64,000 nt of DNA from a virus. Under the pieces are notes generated by a model, which saw only the letters and a program-made list of their open reading frames with translations, was not told the origin of the DNA and did no database searches. The position numbers and the translations under genes are program-made. The number at the start of each line of letters is the position of its first letter. Within the stretch, counting starts at the first letter, position 1. The stretch lies in IMG/VR virus record IMGVR_UViG_3300036770_003454, positions 62,001 through 126,000 of that record. One strand, given 5' to 3'. Positions 37,730 through 47,004 of this stretch are shown in pieces.

Positions 37730-39120
37730 ACAAATCCTTTGAATTTATTTTTGTTGAATTTCTTTTTTGGTTTCTTTCTCTCTTCTTCCTCCTCACCAAA
37801 TTTACTTCCATCAAATACTGGACCATCCAGGACATCATCCTGTGCAGCATTTTCTACATTGTACAATCGCATTTTAGATCTGTCAACCCCAACAACAAAT
37901 CTCTTGTTGATATTTGGATCTCCAAATCTATTCTTCAATTGTTTTACCATAATCTGTCCAAGATCGTCAAGTTCTTCTGTTGCAATTAATGCCAGCATCA
38001 AATCAACCGTCATTGGCAATCCAATACTATCAGAAGTATTCTCAAGACCAACATCAGATGCATTAAATGCTCCACGGTTTGCTTGTGTTGCAGTCCAAAT
38101 TGGAACCTTGAACTCTACTGCCAATCCTCTCAATTCTTCTGCAACTGCTTTAACATATGAATAAGTATTCACTTGAGAACCCGGTTTGATTCTTGAAGAT
38201 ATACAAAGATTCAAGTAATCTATGTATATGACATCAGGAACAAAATTCTTCTTAATCTTCAATTCGTTTAGAAGATGTCTGAAATGTGCAGAACCAGCAG
38301 ATGCTGTTGGATACTCTTTGATAATCAATTTGCCTTTCGTTGTTCTCTTAATCTTATCCATCTTCTTCTGATATTCAAGTTTTGATAGTTGCATCAAATC
38401 TTGAATGCCAACATCTAATAGATTCGCATCTATTCGTTGGGCAATGCGTTCTTCTGCCATTTCTAGTGTGATGTATAATACATTCCTATTACACATCAAA
38501 TTATGTGATGCCATATGACACATTGCTAATGATTTACCACCACCTGTTGTTGCAATAAGACAACATAGTGTTTTTTGTGGTACACCACCACCTGTAATTT
38601 TGTTTAGATATTCGATATCAAAATCGAGTTTGATTTCTTTTTTATGATATACATCAAATCGATCTGATGCATCTTCAACGAAATCGTGTCCAACATGAGA
38701 ATCAAAGGATACCTGCAAAGCATCTTGTAATAGTTTAGGAATAGTTCCCTTTGGTGTCTTTGAATCCTTATCCATAACTTTGATTGATTGTCTTAGAGCA
38801 TTGAATAATGCTTTTTCCTGACAAAACTCTTCAGTTTTATCTAACAACCAATCAAGGTTTGTTGTTTTATCGATTGATAGTCTTGAAATCAAATCTCTCA
38901 CATCTTTGAAAGACTGTTCGTTAAGATTTGTTTTGTTTTCCAAATCAATGAACAAAGCTTCTTTTGTAGGAAATTGATTATACTTCTTTGCATAAGAATC
39001 GATTAGGTCAAAAACCGTCTTATCGGTTTCTGACTGGAAATATTCTAGTTTAAGAAATGGAAGAACCTTTCTTCCATAACTTTCGTTTTCAATTAGATGC
39101 GATAGTATTAGTTGTTCCAT
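37726..39120 (-). CDS. 41: T4 gp41-like replicative helicase
   Basis: A 464-aa DnaB-family helicase. The N-terminal helical domain is followed by the RecA-like motor with Walker A ATTGGGKSLAMCHMAS, ITLEMAEERIAQRIDANLL (H1a), Walker B DVIYIDYLNLC, WTATQANRGAF (H3) and VGVDRSKMR. It unwinds DNA 5'-3' at the fork with the gp61 primase. A very basic C-terminus ends in KKKFNKNKFKGFV. Confidence 0.92.
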   Translation of the reverse strand: MEQLILSHLIENESYGRKVLPFLKLEYFQSETDKTVFDLIDSYAKKYNQFPTKEALFIDLENKTNLNEQSFKDVRDLISRLSIDKTTNLDWLLDKTEEFCQEKALFNALRQSIKVMDKDSKTPKGTIPKLLQDALQVSFDSHVGHDFVEDASDRFDVYHKKEIKLDFDIEYLNKITGGGVPQKTLCCLIATTGGGKSLAMCHMASHNLMCNRNVLYITLEMAEERIAQRIDANLLDVGIQDLMQLSKLEYQKKMDKIKRTTKGKLIIKEYPTASAGSAHFRHLLNELKIKKNFVPDVIYIDYLNLCISSRIKPGSQVNTYSYVKAVAEELRGLAVEFKVPIWTATQANRGAFNASDVGLENTSDSIGLPMTVDLMLALIATEELDDLGQIMVKQLKNRFGDPNINKRFVVGVDRSKMRLYNVENAAQDDVLDGPVFDGSKFGEEEEERKKPKKKFNKNKFKGFV

Positions 39121-39128
39121 GAATTGTG

Positions 39129-39371
39129 TTATTCCTCGTATGAATAATAACCGAGTTCTCTCATAAACTGTGCAGTAGATATTGTATTCAGATGATTTAT
39201 TCTTCTTTGGAAATATTGAATAAATCTTTGCTTTGCTTCATCTGGACTATATCCACACTTTGGTTCACCGTCTACTTTTGTTTTACATGAACATGCCCAA
39301 GGTTGTTTGCATGATGTCAGATTTAATTGAATTTCATCTTCTTTGAAGATAATTTCATACATATCACTCAT
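39129..39371 (-). CDS. Small hypothetical protein with Cys pair, 80 aa
   Basis: MSDMYEIIFKEDEIQLNLTS, then CKQPWACSCKTKVDGEPKCG, possibly a metal-binding knuckle, then a helical end. It lies between uvsX and 41. Unknown; could modulate the replication proteins. Confidence 0.6.
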   Translation of the reverse strand: MSDMYEIIFKEDEIQLNLTSCKQPWACSCKTKVDGEPKCGYSPDEAKQRFIQYFQRRINHLNTISTAQFMRELGYYSYEE

Positions 39372-39372
39372 G

Positions 39373-40380
39373 TTATTCTCCTTTTACCAAAGAATACTTT
39401 TGTTGAACGAATGTTTTGAACTTATCGTCTTGTAATAGATTATGCCAGAACTCATTGTCATTTTCAATGTCTGCCCTTCTTCGTTTCTTTTCACCATCTG
39501 TAGAAAACCATCCAGAAGACATTTCTTTAATATATTCTCCTGCCAAAGCAACTTCAAACAATCCTGACCATTTTTCTATACCAGATTCTAGCATTACAGT
39601 AATTGGTATCTTTGATTTCTCTTTCACTGTTCTAGACTTCTCAATGTTGATAATAAAGTTAAACCCGGCAACTTCAGAAGACCCCTTTTCTTTCTCTTGT
39701 TGCCTACCAATGATCCAAATATCACTTGCTGAATAATAAGCACCTGTTCCACCACCTGGAATAGTTTTTGGAAACATAGTTCCGATTTCCTTATACACAT
39801 GATTGATAACAACCATAGGAATATCCTTTAGTGTAAGATGCGGAGTAACCATTCTAAACAAGGATTTGAATTGCTTGGCACGAGACATATCAGCAACACT
39901 TTTTCCTTCCATAGCATCTTCAACTTCTTTCTTTGAAGCAAGATTGCCGAGAGAATCAAGGATAATGAAAACCTTTTCTCCTCGATTAATATTATCTAAT
40001 TGATTAACAATATCGTGTTTTAGTTCTTCAACATCTGTAATTGGAACATGAACTACTCTATCCGTATCAATTCCAAACTGTTTGAAATATTGTTGTGGCA
40101 TTCCAAATTCTGTATCATAAAACAGAATAATACCATCAGCATATTTCTTTTGAAATGCACTGCCTAATACTAGAGCAAATGAACTTTTGAAATGTTTGCT
40201 TTCTGCTGCAATTACTAGTAGACCTGGAGATAATCCACCGTCAAGTTTACCCGACAATGCAACATTGATCATTGGAACATCTGTTTGAATTACATCCTTA
40301 TCTGTGAAAACTTCACTTTCGGTGAGGATTGATGTTTTCTTTATCTTTGAATTGCTCATTAGTTTTTTCATTAATGACAT
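39373..40380 (-). CDS. uvsX: UvsX recombinase (RecA-like)
   Basis: A 335-aa protein with the UvsX-type Walker A region VIAAESKHFKSSFALVLGSA (a variant in which the loop is ESKHFKS). Walker B is FIILDSLGNLASKKE, followed by MVVINHVYKEIGTMFPKTIP (L2-like) and ENDNEFWHNLLQDDKFKTFV near the end. It catalyses strand exchange with UvsY and drives recombination-dependent replication. The promoter at 40415-40443 precedes it. Confidence 0.92.
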   Translation of the reverse strand: MSLMKKLMSNSKIKKTSILTESEVFTDKDVIQTDVPMINVALSGKLDGGLSPGLLVIAAESKHFKSSFALVLGSAFQKKYADGIILFYDTEFGMPQQYFKQFGIDTDRVVHVPITDVEELKHDIVNQLDNINRGEKVFIILDSLGNLASKKEVEDAMEGKSVADMSRAKQFKSLFRMVTPHLTLKDIPMVVINHVYKEIGTMFPKTIPGGGTGAYYSASDIWIIGRQQEKEKGSSEVAGFNFIINIEKSRTVKEKSKIPITVMLESGIEKWSGLFEVALAGEYIKEMSSGWFSTDGEKKRRRADIENDNEFWHNLLQDDKFKTFVQQKYSLVKGE

Positions 40381-40414
40381 ATAATGTCTCCTATGTTATT
40401 TGGATAATAGGATT

Positions 40415-40443
40415 ATCATAATACAAATTGAAGTATAGGTCAA
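40415..40443 (-). promoter_or_regulatory. Sigma70-type promoter for uvsX
   Basis: TTGACC, 17 bases, TATGAT, directly after the terminator of the upstream gene. Confidence 0.75.
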
Positions 40444-40444
40444 T

Positions 40445-40475
40445 AAAAAATCCCCATGGAAACTAATCCATGGGG
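40445..40475 (-). terminator. Rho-independent terminator
   Basis: CCCCATGG, eight-base loop, CCATGGGG, then ATTTTTTA on the minus strand. It closes the 40485-41441 gene. Confidence 0.85.
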
Positions 40476-40484
40476 ACCGAAAAA

Positions 40485-41441
40485 TCAGAATTTAGCATTA
40501 GTCATATCTAGTGCTTTTCTTTTTTTTCTAGGACGCTTAAGAATCGGCGTGGAAGTTGGTCGCTTATCACGGCGCAATTTAGGAGCTTTTACACTCGCCA
40601 ATTTTGCCGCTTTTGCGGGCATCGGTATAACTCGGGATTGCCGATTTACCGGTGCAGAAACGGTCTGTTTAACAGATTGCGTTTCTTGTTTTCTAATGCT
40701 TGCTGTATGATTCGATGCTAGCAATAGAGCAATTGCAAGTGGATCGAACACAAACACTAGCGTGAGGATGAGCATTTGAACCGCTTGCTCAAGATTAGAA
40801 GCATTTGCCTCTCCATAATAGAGTTTAGCAAGATACTTCAACGGTCCTACTTCAACCTCATTCTTTTTTATTACATTTTCTAGTCGTGATTTCTCCGTTT
40901 CTAGTTCTGTAATAACAACAAAGAGTTTATCTTTGTTGGCGACCAACCCATCACGTGTCTTGCGTTGCTGTTGTGCAGCAGCAAGTGCCGATCTGGCGTC
41001 TTTCGTTGCCCTACTCTTCTCTGTCATAGTAGATACCGCAGTATCTATCTGGGCAATTTGCTTGTCAAGGTCAGCAAGCTTTTGCCGTTCGATCTTGATT
41101 TTACTCTCAATCAAAGGCAATCGAGAAGTTTCCCCGGTTGTCATTTGAATCTGCTGTTCAATATGTGCTCTTGCGAAGAACCCATAAATGCCGAGTGATG
41201 TAATTAACATCAGCACGATAACAGCAGAAACTAGATAACTCTTGAGTTTATACCCAAGTGTTTTCCAATGTTGCTCCAGCCAAGCAGCAGTTACTACTTT
41301 GGCAACCTCAAGTAATGAAGCAACAATAACGACAGGCCAAAAGGCACCAGAGAACATTGATGCTAGTCCGATCACAGAGATCGTTCCAGCAGCAATGGAT
41401 ATAATAATCGCAACTAATCGTGCGACGTGATTCAGAACCAT
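40485..41441 (-). CDS. Multi-pass membrane coiled-coil protein
   Basis: A 318-aa protein with four hydrophobic segments. Two are near the N-terminus (VAIIISIAAGTISVIGLASM, PVVIVASLLEVAKVVTAAW), one lies around residues 70-90 (YLVSAVIVLMLITSLGIYGF) and one near residue 230 (LILTLVFVFDPLAIALLLAS). A coiled coil of about 110 residues lies between, and the tail is basic. T4-like marine phages carry similar proteins of unknown function. It has its own promoter and terminator. GC content looks higher than in neighbours. Confidence 0.75.
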   Translation of the reverse strand: MVLNHVARLVAIIISIAAGTISVIGLASMFSGAFWPVVIVASLLEVAKVVTAAWLEQHWKTLGYKLKSYLVSAVIVLMLITSLGIYGFFARAHIEQQIQMTTGETSRLPLIESKIKIERQKLADLDKQIAQIDTAVSTMTEKSRATKDARSALAAAQQQRKTRDGLVANKDKLFVVITELETEKSRLENVIKKNEVEVGPLKYLAKLYYGEANASNLEQAVQMLILTLVFVFDPLAIALLLASNHTASIRKQETQSVKQTVSAPVNRQSRVIPMPAKAAKLASVKAPKLRRDKRPTSTPILKRPRKKRKALDMTNAKF

Positions 41442-41474
41442 AAGTCCTCCTTTTGGTCTGATTTCAGTATGTGT

Positions 41475-41503
41475 AGATTACCATAATCAAAACCAAAAGT
41501 CAA
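41475..41503 (-). promoter_or_regulatory. Sigma70-type promoter
   Basis: TTGACT, 17 bases, TAATCT, before the membrane protein gene starting at 41441. Confidence 0.65.
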
Positions 41504-41511
41504 GGTCTTTT

Positions 41512-41778
41512 TTATTTGTTGTCTTGTATATACTTATCTATTTTCTGTATAAATGCTTTAATCTTTTCTACTCGATTTGGCCAATAAATATAAGTTTTGC
41601 CTTCATCTTTCATCAGATTAATAAGTAAAGGCATAAATAGTGTTTTCAGTCCTTCCATTTTTTGTTGTGCAGAAGTTTGAACTTCAACTAATTGCTTTTC
41701 AAGCAATCGTTCATATTCTTTTAATTCTTCTTCAGTAACAATAGTAAAACCGAAATCATCATCATCATTTTTTATCAT
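41512..41778 (-). CDS. Small helical hypothetical protein, 88 aa
   Basis: MIKNDDDDFGFTIVTEEELK, then EKQLVEVQTSAQQKMEGLKT and YIYWPNRVEKIKAFIQKID. Acidic start and helical body. The IYWPNR..KI..FI pattern recurs in small T4-like phage proteins. It is two bases downstream of the kinase-like gene. Unknown. Confidence 0.65.
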   Translation of the reverse strand: MIKNDDDDFGFTIVTEEELKEYERLLEKQLVEVQTSAQQKMEGLKTLFMPLLINLMKDEGKTYIYWPNRVEKIKAFIQKIDKYIQDNK

Positions 41779-41780
41779 TT

Positions 41781-42722
41781 TTACTCTCTCGAATAATTAG
41801 TTAATGGAATCCCCATTCTTATTTTTTTACGATCAGCTTGATATTTTTTATCACTACGTTTAGCATATTCTTTAACAGTATTATGTAATCCTTCTACATG
41901 CCCAGGTGGTGTAAGAAATCCAGAATCTGCCATCAATACTCTTTCTCCGTGTGGATGATTTATGCTCATCCCAGTATTATCTTCGTTGAAGTCTCCACCA
42001 TGAAGTCCTGCTTCTGTTACAGCGGACCTCCATGATTTTACCAATGGATGATCTTCTGTTATATTATGTTTACCATATTCTTGGTGTTGTTGTATATCCA
42101 TACCAGTAGTTGTACTGCCAAGACCCCTTATCGCATGATTACGCAAAGCATTTAAATAATCTCCCATATCATCCATATGTATTCCATGAATCTTATGGAA
42201 ATCTGCTGTTTTAATAGGACGAATTCTTTCTGATATTAAATATAATCCTTCTGGATGTGCATGAAATACCGTTGGTATAATACCATGTGGATTTGCAGAA
42301 TATGTACCATCTTCATGTTTGTGATATGTTCTCAGAGGATCAAAAACAGGATGTACTTCATTCAAATTTTGCAATTGACCCAACATTTTTTGATGTGGTT
42401 CACGCACAGAATCATAACTGCTATAATGTTTTATAGCAAACTTATAAACAACAGGAACATGATGGTCCACCACAGTATATGAACCACCATCCTTACTATA
42501 TTGTCTCAATTTAATTGGAATAGTTACTCCAGCATGTGCTGCTCTTGAAGAACCTTTACCCAATAATGGACCCATCTTTGGACCCATTTGTTTTTTTGTT
42601 TGTTCATAATAATCTTCAGGATTTTCTGATTCTTGTAAAATTTGAAGAAAGATTTGAAACTCTTCCTCTGTAAGTAGAGGAAGATTTTGATATTGTTCTC
42701 TAAACTCTTTAAAAGATTTCAT
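41781..42722 (-). CDS. Kinase-fold-like protein with capsid-targeting-like N-terminus
   Basis: A 313-aa protein starting MKSFKEFREQYQNLP, similar to four other putative packaged proteins. Residues 55-62 (GKGSSRAA) resemble a nucleotide-binding glycine loop and VVYKFA gives a candidate Lys94. YLISERIRPI (161-170) resembles a hinge. H241-GGD244…N249 with VLMADSGF (D266) mimics the HxD…N…D catalytic series of kinase-like phosphotransferases. If real, it could phosphorylate host targets early. It could also be an inactive relative. Confidence 0.6.
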   Translation of the reverse strand: MKSFKEFREQYQNLPLLTEEEFQIFLQILQESENPEDYYEQTKKQMGPKMGPLLGKGSSRAAHAGVTIPIKLRQYSKDGGSYTVVDHHVPVVYKFAIKHYSSYDSVREPHQKMLGQLQNLNEVHPVFDPLRTYHKHEDGTYSANPHGIIPTVFHAHPEGLYLISERIRPIKTADFHKIHGIHMDDMGDYLNALRNHAIRGLGSTTTGMDIQQHQEYGKHNITEDHPLVKSWRSAVTEAGLHGGDFNEDNTGMSINHPHGERVLMADSGFLTPPGHVEGLHNTVKEYAKRSDKKYQADRKKIRMGIPLTNYSRE

Positions 42723-42731
42723 TTGTTACCT

Positions 42732-45224
42732 TTATGCAAAAAATGTAGATATTGTGGTTTTCTTTTCTGTTTGCCAACCAATAACATCCAAGATGGTTTT
42801 AATTGGTTCAAGAAATGCTTTCTCGAATTGAAGTTCGTAATCTATATATTTATCTAATTCAAGTTGTTTGGGCAAAACAGTAGGCACAGATATTACATTT
42901 TCTTGTAATGGATTTGGCATTTTTAAATAACAGAACTTTACCTTTTCCTTATCAAAGATTTCAGAAAACCTGTCAGTCAATTTTCTATCTTTGATTAGTT
43001 TGTTGTAAAGTAATGCACCACGAACATGGATTGGTGTACTCTTTTTATAAATGTTTTCTCTATCAAAATACTTATCCATGCCATTTACTCCACGAGGAAA
43101 AGCAACATCTTCAAACGGAAGAGTTACAAATGAGTCTCTAAACTCATTGATGAATTTAATAGCATCATCCTCAGTTCCAGTCAAGATAACTTGTATGGCA
43201 TTCTTAATTGCAAGTCTACAGGAAGCAGGAGTTGAAGATCGAACTGCTTCGATGCCCATCATTTTCAACTTTGGTTTTTCATATTGAATGCCTTCATTGT
43301 TCCAAAGATTGGTAATATATCGTTTCTTTGCAATGAAAATTGCACGATCTGATATGCCTTCTCGTTTCATAAACATTGCCTGTTTATAAGCATTCATCTG
43401 GTTTGACAAATCGGTATAGATCTTATCTAAGATCGGTTGGATTTTCTTTTCACACAAATTATCAATCGTTTTGATAATCTCTATCTTATCCGTCGTTCCA
43501 AATTTAGAAACAACAGGACCAAAATTAAGATAAACAGAATCGGTATCACTTGCAATGCAGTAATCTATTCCATCTGTCTTGAGTATTTTATTTAAGTATG
43601 CATTCAAATACTTTTCTGCCCAACGAATTGTTAATTGTCCGGACATAGTAATAGATTCTGCATAATTAAAATCAAACCATCTGAAATAAGTATTTGCAAG
43701 AGCACCATAGGCAGAATTGAGTTTGATCTTTGCTGCCATCTGTAGATTCTCATACTTAGCAATCTCATTCTGCAATTCCAGATTCTTGGTTTTCTCGTAT
43801 TCTTTCTTCAAATCAAGCATCTTATTCTTATACTCTTTTCTTTTATTAAAGAGTTCTTCCATCAATGCAGGAAGAAACCCTTGAAACTCTCGGGTATAAA
43901 AACAAGAATTTGCAGTGAAGGATAAGTTTTTATCTATGCAGTATTGTTGAACGTCAGGATTAACTCCTTCCAACAATTCTTCTGTAGAATAAATCTTATC
44001 CAGTTTACCACGATAAGTATCTGGTGAGATGTTATAACCCATAATCAAATGTGGATATAGACTCGTCAAATCAAAAGATACGATCCAATCGTGCATTCCC
44101 GTTTGCGGATCTTTTACATATCCACCAACTGGAATACGATCTGCTTTATTATCTTTCTTTTGTGGAATTACGATATTTCTATCCAACAAATAATTATGAA
44201 TAATTACATCCCAGGTTCTCACCGTAGTTAATGCGTCAACAAAATTAATTCCAGAATCGTATGCAAAGGTATAAACAAGATCGAGCAATTTCATCTTGTC
44301 GTCTAGTTTCTTTACTAGCAAACAATCACGAATATTATATTCCATGAACTTTTGATGATCGTTTCGATACAATCCTGCCAACGATTCATATTCAGAATAA
44401 TCTAATTTCTTCTCTCCAAGTTCAACATAACAAATGTTATCTAACTTATATGATTCCTGTTGTGTATATGTGAACTTTTTATATAACTGAAAATAATCAA
44501 GAACATTCACACCAATAGGAGTAAATGCCGTATTCTCTTTCCCGTGAGATACTACAGTTCTTTCTTCTAGTATGCCCCATGGGGACAGCATGTCCGCAAA
44601 TTCTCGTCCTAGCACCCTAGAAATACGATTAACGCAATATGGAATATCGAATAGTTCTACGTTCCAACCTGTAACAACATCAGGACTATATAATTCTGAT
44701 GACCAGATCTTAATGAACTTATGAAGCAAATCATGCTCGTTCTTACAACGAATATACTTCACTTTATTATCTTTCGTTGCAAAATCACCATACCCAAGAG
44801 CAAAGATGATGTCATTATACAACAGTGTAATAGCAGTAATTTTACAATCTGCTTCTTGAATATTTGGGAATTTTTCATCAGTGCTTACTTCGATATCGAG
44901 CACTACAGTTTTGATTAGATTTGTATCATATTTGATATTTGGAAAGGTATCATGGATATAAGTATATGCATATTGATTGAGTCCATAGATATTGAACCCA
45001 TCAACATTGTTATGTGTTTTATAATACTGATGTGCTTCGTAGATTGATTCAAACTGTTTTTTCATAACAGGAGAACCATCGATTGTTCGATACTTACTAT
45101 CTTTTCTTGAAGATACAAACAAATACGGGCAGTAAGGAACTTCTTCCTTGAATCTTTTCCCATTATCGTATCCACGTACAAGAATTTGACTCTTGTATTG
45201 TGCAACATTTGTATAGAAGTTCAT
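42732..45224 (-). CDS. 43: T4 gp43-like family B DNA polymerase
   Basis: An 830-aa polymerase. The 3'-5' exonuclease motifs are TVVLDIEVSTDEKFPN, TGWNVELFDIPYCVNRI and YNIRDCLLVKKLD. The polymerase motifs are FDLTSLYPHLIMGYN (A), LNSAYGALANTYFRWFD (B) and CIASDTDSVYLNFGP (C). It copies phage DNA with the gp45 clamp. Length is a little shorter than T4 gp43. No intein or intron is visible. Confidence 0.95.
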   Translation of the reverse strand: MNFYTNVAQYKSQILVRGYDNGKRFKEEVPYCPYLFVSSRKDSKYRTIDGSPVMKKQFESIYEAHQYYKTHNNVDGFNIYGLNQYAYTYIHDTFPNIKYDTNLIKTVVLDIEVSTDEKFPNIQEADCKITAITLLYNDIIFALGYGDFATKDNKVKYIRCKNEHDLLHKFIKIWSSELYSPDVVTGWNVELFDIPYCVNRISRVLGREFADMLSPWGILEERTVVSHGKENTAFTPIGVNVLDYFQLYKKFTYTQQESYKLDNICYVELGEKKLDYSEYESLAGLYRNDHQKFMEYNIRDCLLVKKLDDKMKLLDLVYTFAYDSGINFVDALTTVRTWDVIIHNYLLDRNIVIPQKKDNKADRIPVGGYVKDPQTGMHDWIVSFDLTSLYPHLIMGYNISPDTYRGKLDKIYSTEELLEGVNPDVQQYCIDKNLSFTANSCFYTREFQGFLPALMEELFNKRKEYKNKMLDLKKEYEKTKNLELQNEIAKYENLQMAAKIKLNSAYGALANTYFRWFDFNYAESITMSGQLTIRWAEKYLNAYLNKILKTDGIDYCIASDTDSVYLNFGPVVSKFGTTDKIEIIKTIDNLCEKKIQPILDKIYTDLSNQMNAYKQAMFMKREGISDRAIFIAKKRYITNLWNNEGIQYEKPKLKMMGIEAVRSSTPASCRLAIKNAIQVILTGTEDDAIKFINEFRDSFVTLPFEDVAFPRGVNGMDKYFDRENIYKKSTPIHVRGALLYNKLIKDRKLTDRFSEIFDKEKVKFCYLKMPNPLQENVISVPTVLPKQLELDKYIDYELQFEKAFLEPIKTILDVIGWQTEKKTTISTFFA

Positions 45225-45349
45225 TATACCTCTCTTGATCTATAAACAGGTCATATGGCACTAGCATGATCCATTTATGAATAATCGTCAATAACAAAAA
45301 AAGAGAAGGAGTTACCCCCTTCTCTTTCCAAATACTTTTTCAAAAAAAG
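45225..45349 (-). other. Intergenic gap between hsp20 and gene 43
   Basis: 125 bases holding a terminator (45296-45325) and a weak TTGACG promoter-like element near 45258-45290 with a poor -10. No ORF. Confidence 0.5.
45296..45325 (-). terminator. Rho-independent terminator
   Basis: AGAGAAGG, eight-base loop, CCTTCTCT, then TTTTTTTG on the minus strand. It ends the hsp20 transcript. Confidence 0.85.
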
Positions 45350-45802
45350 TTACTTTTTTGTTTTTGTGGTATCCTGTACATCTTCAATATCAAACTTTCG
45401 TGATTTCTTATGTTCTGGAATAATATTCTCTAGGAATATCTTAAGCATTCCATTCATAAGTTGTGTGTTTTGAATCTCTACCGTATCTGCAATATTGAAA
45501 GCACGGGTAAAGGCACGATCTGCAATACCCTTGTAGAGATAATTTTCCGCAGGAGTGTTTGCTGTAATGTTACCAGAAACCACCAACGAGTTTTCCTTTA
45601 GTTCAACAGTCAAATCTTGTTTGGAAAATCCAGCAACGGCAACTTCAATTACATACTTATTCTCATCAACCTTCACAATATTGTAAGGTGGATATCCAAA
45701 AGACTTTGCGGTATTTCGTGCAATTGAATCAAGTTGCTTTACAGTATCTTCAAAACCAACAGATAATGCACGATAAACGTCTGGAAAAGAATTGTAACCC
45801 AT
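45350..45802 (-). CDS. hsp20: Small heat shock protein (Hsp20/IbpA-like)
   Basis: A 150-aa protein with an alpha-crystallin domain: YPPYNIVKVDENKYVIEVAV, AGFSKQDLTVELKENSLVVS, YLYKGIADRAFTRAFNIADT and NGMLKIFLENIIPE. Hsp20 genes are frequent in T4-like marine phages and may protect folding of virion proteins. It has its own promoter (45862-45890) and terminator. Confidence 0.92.
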   Translation of the reverse strand: MGYNSFPDVYRALSVGFEDTVKQLDSIARNTAKSFGYPPYNIVKVDENKYVIEVAVAGFSKQDLTVELKENSLVVSGNITANTPAENYLYKGIADRAFTRAFNIADTVEIQNTQLMNGMLKIFLENIIPEHKKSRKFDIEDVQDTTKTKK

Positions 45803-45861
45803 GTTATTCCTCCTATTTAAGCAAGGTTTGAATTATGTGCTCCATTAGGCAGCACAACATA

Positions 45862-45890
45862 TATATAGGCAACTTCAGAATCATTGTCAA
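45862..45890 (-). promoter_or_regulatory. Sigma70-type promoter for hsp20
   Basis: TTGACA, 17 bases, TATATA on the minus strand. Confidence 0.75.
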
Positions 45891-45894
45891 TATA

Positions 45895-45928
45895 CAAAAT
45901 TACCCCCGGAATAAAATTCCGAGGGTAA
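45895..45928 (-). terminator. Rho-independent terminator
   Basis: TTACCCTCGGAA, five-base loop, TTCCGGGGGTAA, then TTTTG on the minus strand. It closes the 45932-46201 gene. Confidence 0.85.
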
Positions 45929-45931
45929 TTA

Positions 45932-46201
45932 TTATAGAATTGCTTTCTCTATAAATCCGTCAAACATTGCACGAATTGCTTCACTTGTTACTTTTTTGTT
46001 TCCCTTTACAGGCACACCGCCCTTAGTATAAACTGCAAAAAGACGACCACGTTCATAGTTCCACTGTTTGTTTGCAGTCCAAGTATCATAAAGAATATTC
46101 CATCCTTTATTCTTCACAACATCATCCACACCAAGATTGAAATGCTTGGAATGCATAACAGAACGGTAAGAGATCGGAACAATCTTAACCTGGGTTTTCA
46201 T
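45932..46201 (-). CDS. Small hypothetical protein, 89 aa
   Basis: The start MKTQVKIVPISYRSVMHSKH at 46201 has AGGAGAGACG upstream. The body has GWNILYDTWTANKQWNYERG and RLFAVYTKGGVPVKGNKKVT. Beta-rich small protein; family not recognised. Monocistronic. Confidence 0.65.
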   Translation of the reverse strand: MKTQVKIVPISYRSVMHSKHFNLGVDDVVKNKGWNILYDTWTANKQWNYERGRLFAVYTKGGVPVKGNKKVTSEAIRAMFDGFIEKAIL

Positions 46202-46225
46202 CTCGTCTCTCCTAATTGTGATACT

Positions 46226-46254
46226 AATATAGCACACACAAATACAGATGTCAA
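46226..46254 (-). promoter_or_regulatory. Sigma70-type promoter
   Basis: TTGACA, 17 bases, TATATT with TGC before the -10, upstream of the gene starting at 46201. Confidence 0.8.
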
Positions 46255-46257
46255 GGC

Positions 46258-46539
46258 CTATTTGTTGAAGGGTTCTCCGTCTAAATCATATCCCACTTCA
46301 ACATTAGCACACACCAGTTCTACTGGTTCTCCTCCGTGATATACAAGTAACTTATTTGTCGCATCAAGTGTTGCAAAAAAGTCTTGCAAATCTTTAAACA
46401 AATGAATTGGAGATGCAGAATCTGTATAATTATTCCGTAGCATTTTAATTGTATAATTGATATGCCAGATTTGATCTCTTGCCATTTCTGTTAGATACGG
46501 GATCATCTGCGTTTCATCTAATTCAATTTGAATTTTCAT
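46258..46539 (-). CDS. Small hypothetical protein, 93 aa
   Basis: MKIQIELDETQMIPYLTEMA then helical WHINYTIKMLRNNYTD … FFATLDATNKLLVYHGGEPV. It follows the dCMP deaminase gene by six bases. Unknown. Confidence 0.6.
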   Translation of the reverse strand: MKIQIELDETQMIPYLTEMARDQIWHINYTIKMLRNNYTDSASPIHLFKDLQDFFATLDATNKLLVYHGGEPVELVCANVEVGYDLDGEPFNK

Positions 46540-46545
46540 TTTGCC

Positions 46546-47004
46546 TCACAATTGCACATAACCATTATTGTCTAAACTATAGAACACATTTTTGATATCA
46601 AAAGTTGCAATTGCTCTTGCACATCCTGGACACGGTTTCGCAAGACCATAAACAAACTTTTTCTTTTCATTTGTCTCGTACTTCATTCTACATACATATA
46701 ACGTGCATCGTGTTAGATCGTCAATACTTATTTCTCTCAATGCATTTTTGATACAATCTGTTTCAGCATGTAAGAAAATAGACTCTTTATTCTTACCATA
46801 CATTGCTTGAAACGGATGTGTTTTCATTTGATTTATACCAAACGAAACGATCTCATTTTTAAGAACAAGACAAGCAGCAATTCGTGCTTGCCTAACAGGT
46901 TCAACTGCACTTGCCATCTTAGACAGGATGTTCATATACTTATCGTGTCTGCCACCGAAAGACTTATCTTTCAGTGGCCGTCTCGGTCGATCAATATCGT
47001 TCAT
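46546..47004 (-). CDS. dCMP deaminase-like protein
   Basis: A 152-aa cytidine/deoxycytidylate deaminase fold with zinc-site motif FLHAETDCIKNAL (HAE) and KPCPGCARAIATFDI (PCxxC). Converting dCMP to dUMP would supply ThyX with substrate. It overlaps the small basic gene upstream by 14 bases. A consensus promoter lies within the gene before that. Confidence 0.8.
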   Translation of the reverse strand: MNDIDRPRRPLKDKSFGGRHDKYMNILSKMASAVEPVRQARIAACLVLKNEIVSFGINQMKTHPFQAMYGKNKESIFLHAETDCIKNALREISIDDLTRCTLYVCRMKYETNEKKKFVYGLAKPCPGCARAIATFDIKNVFYSLDNNGYVQL

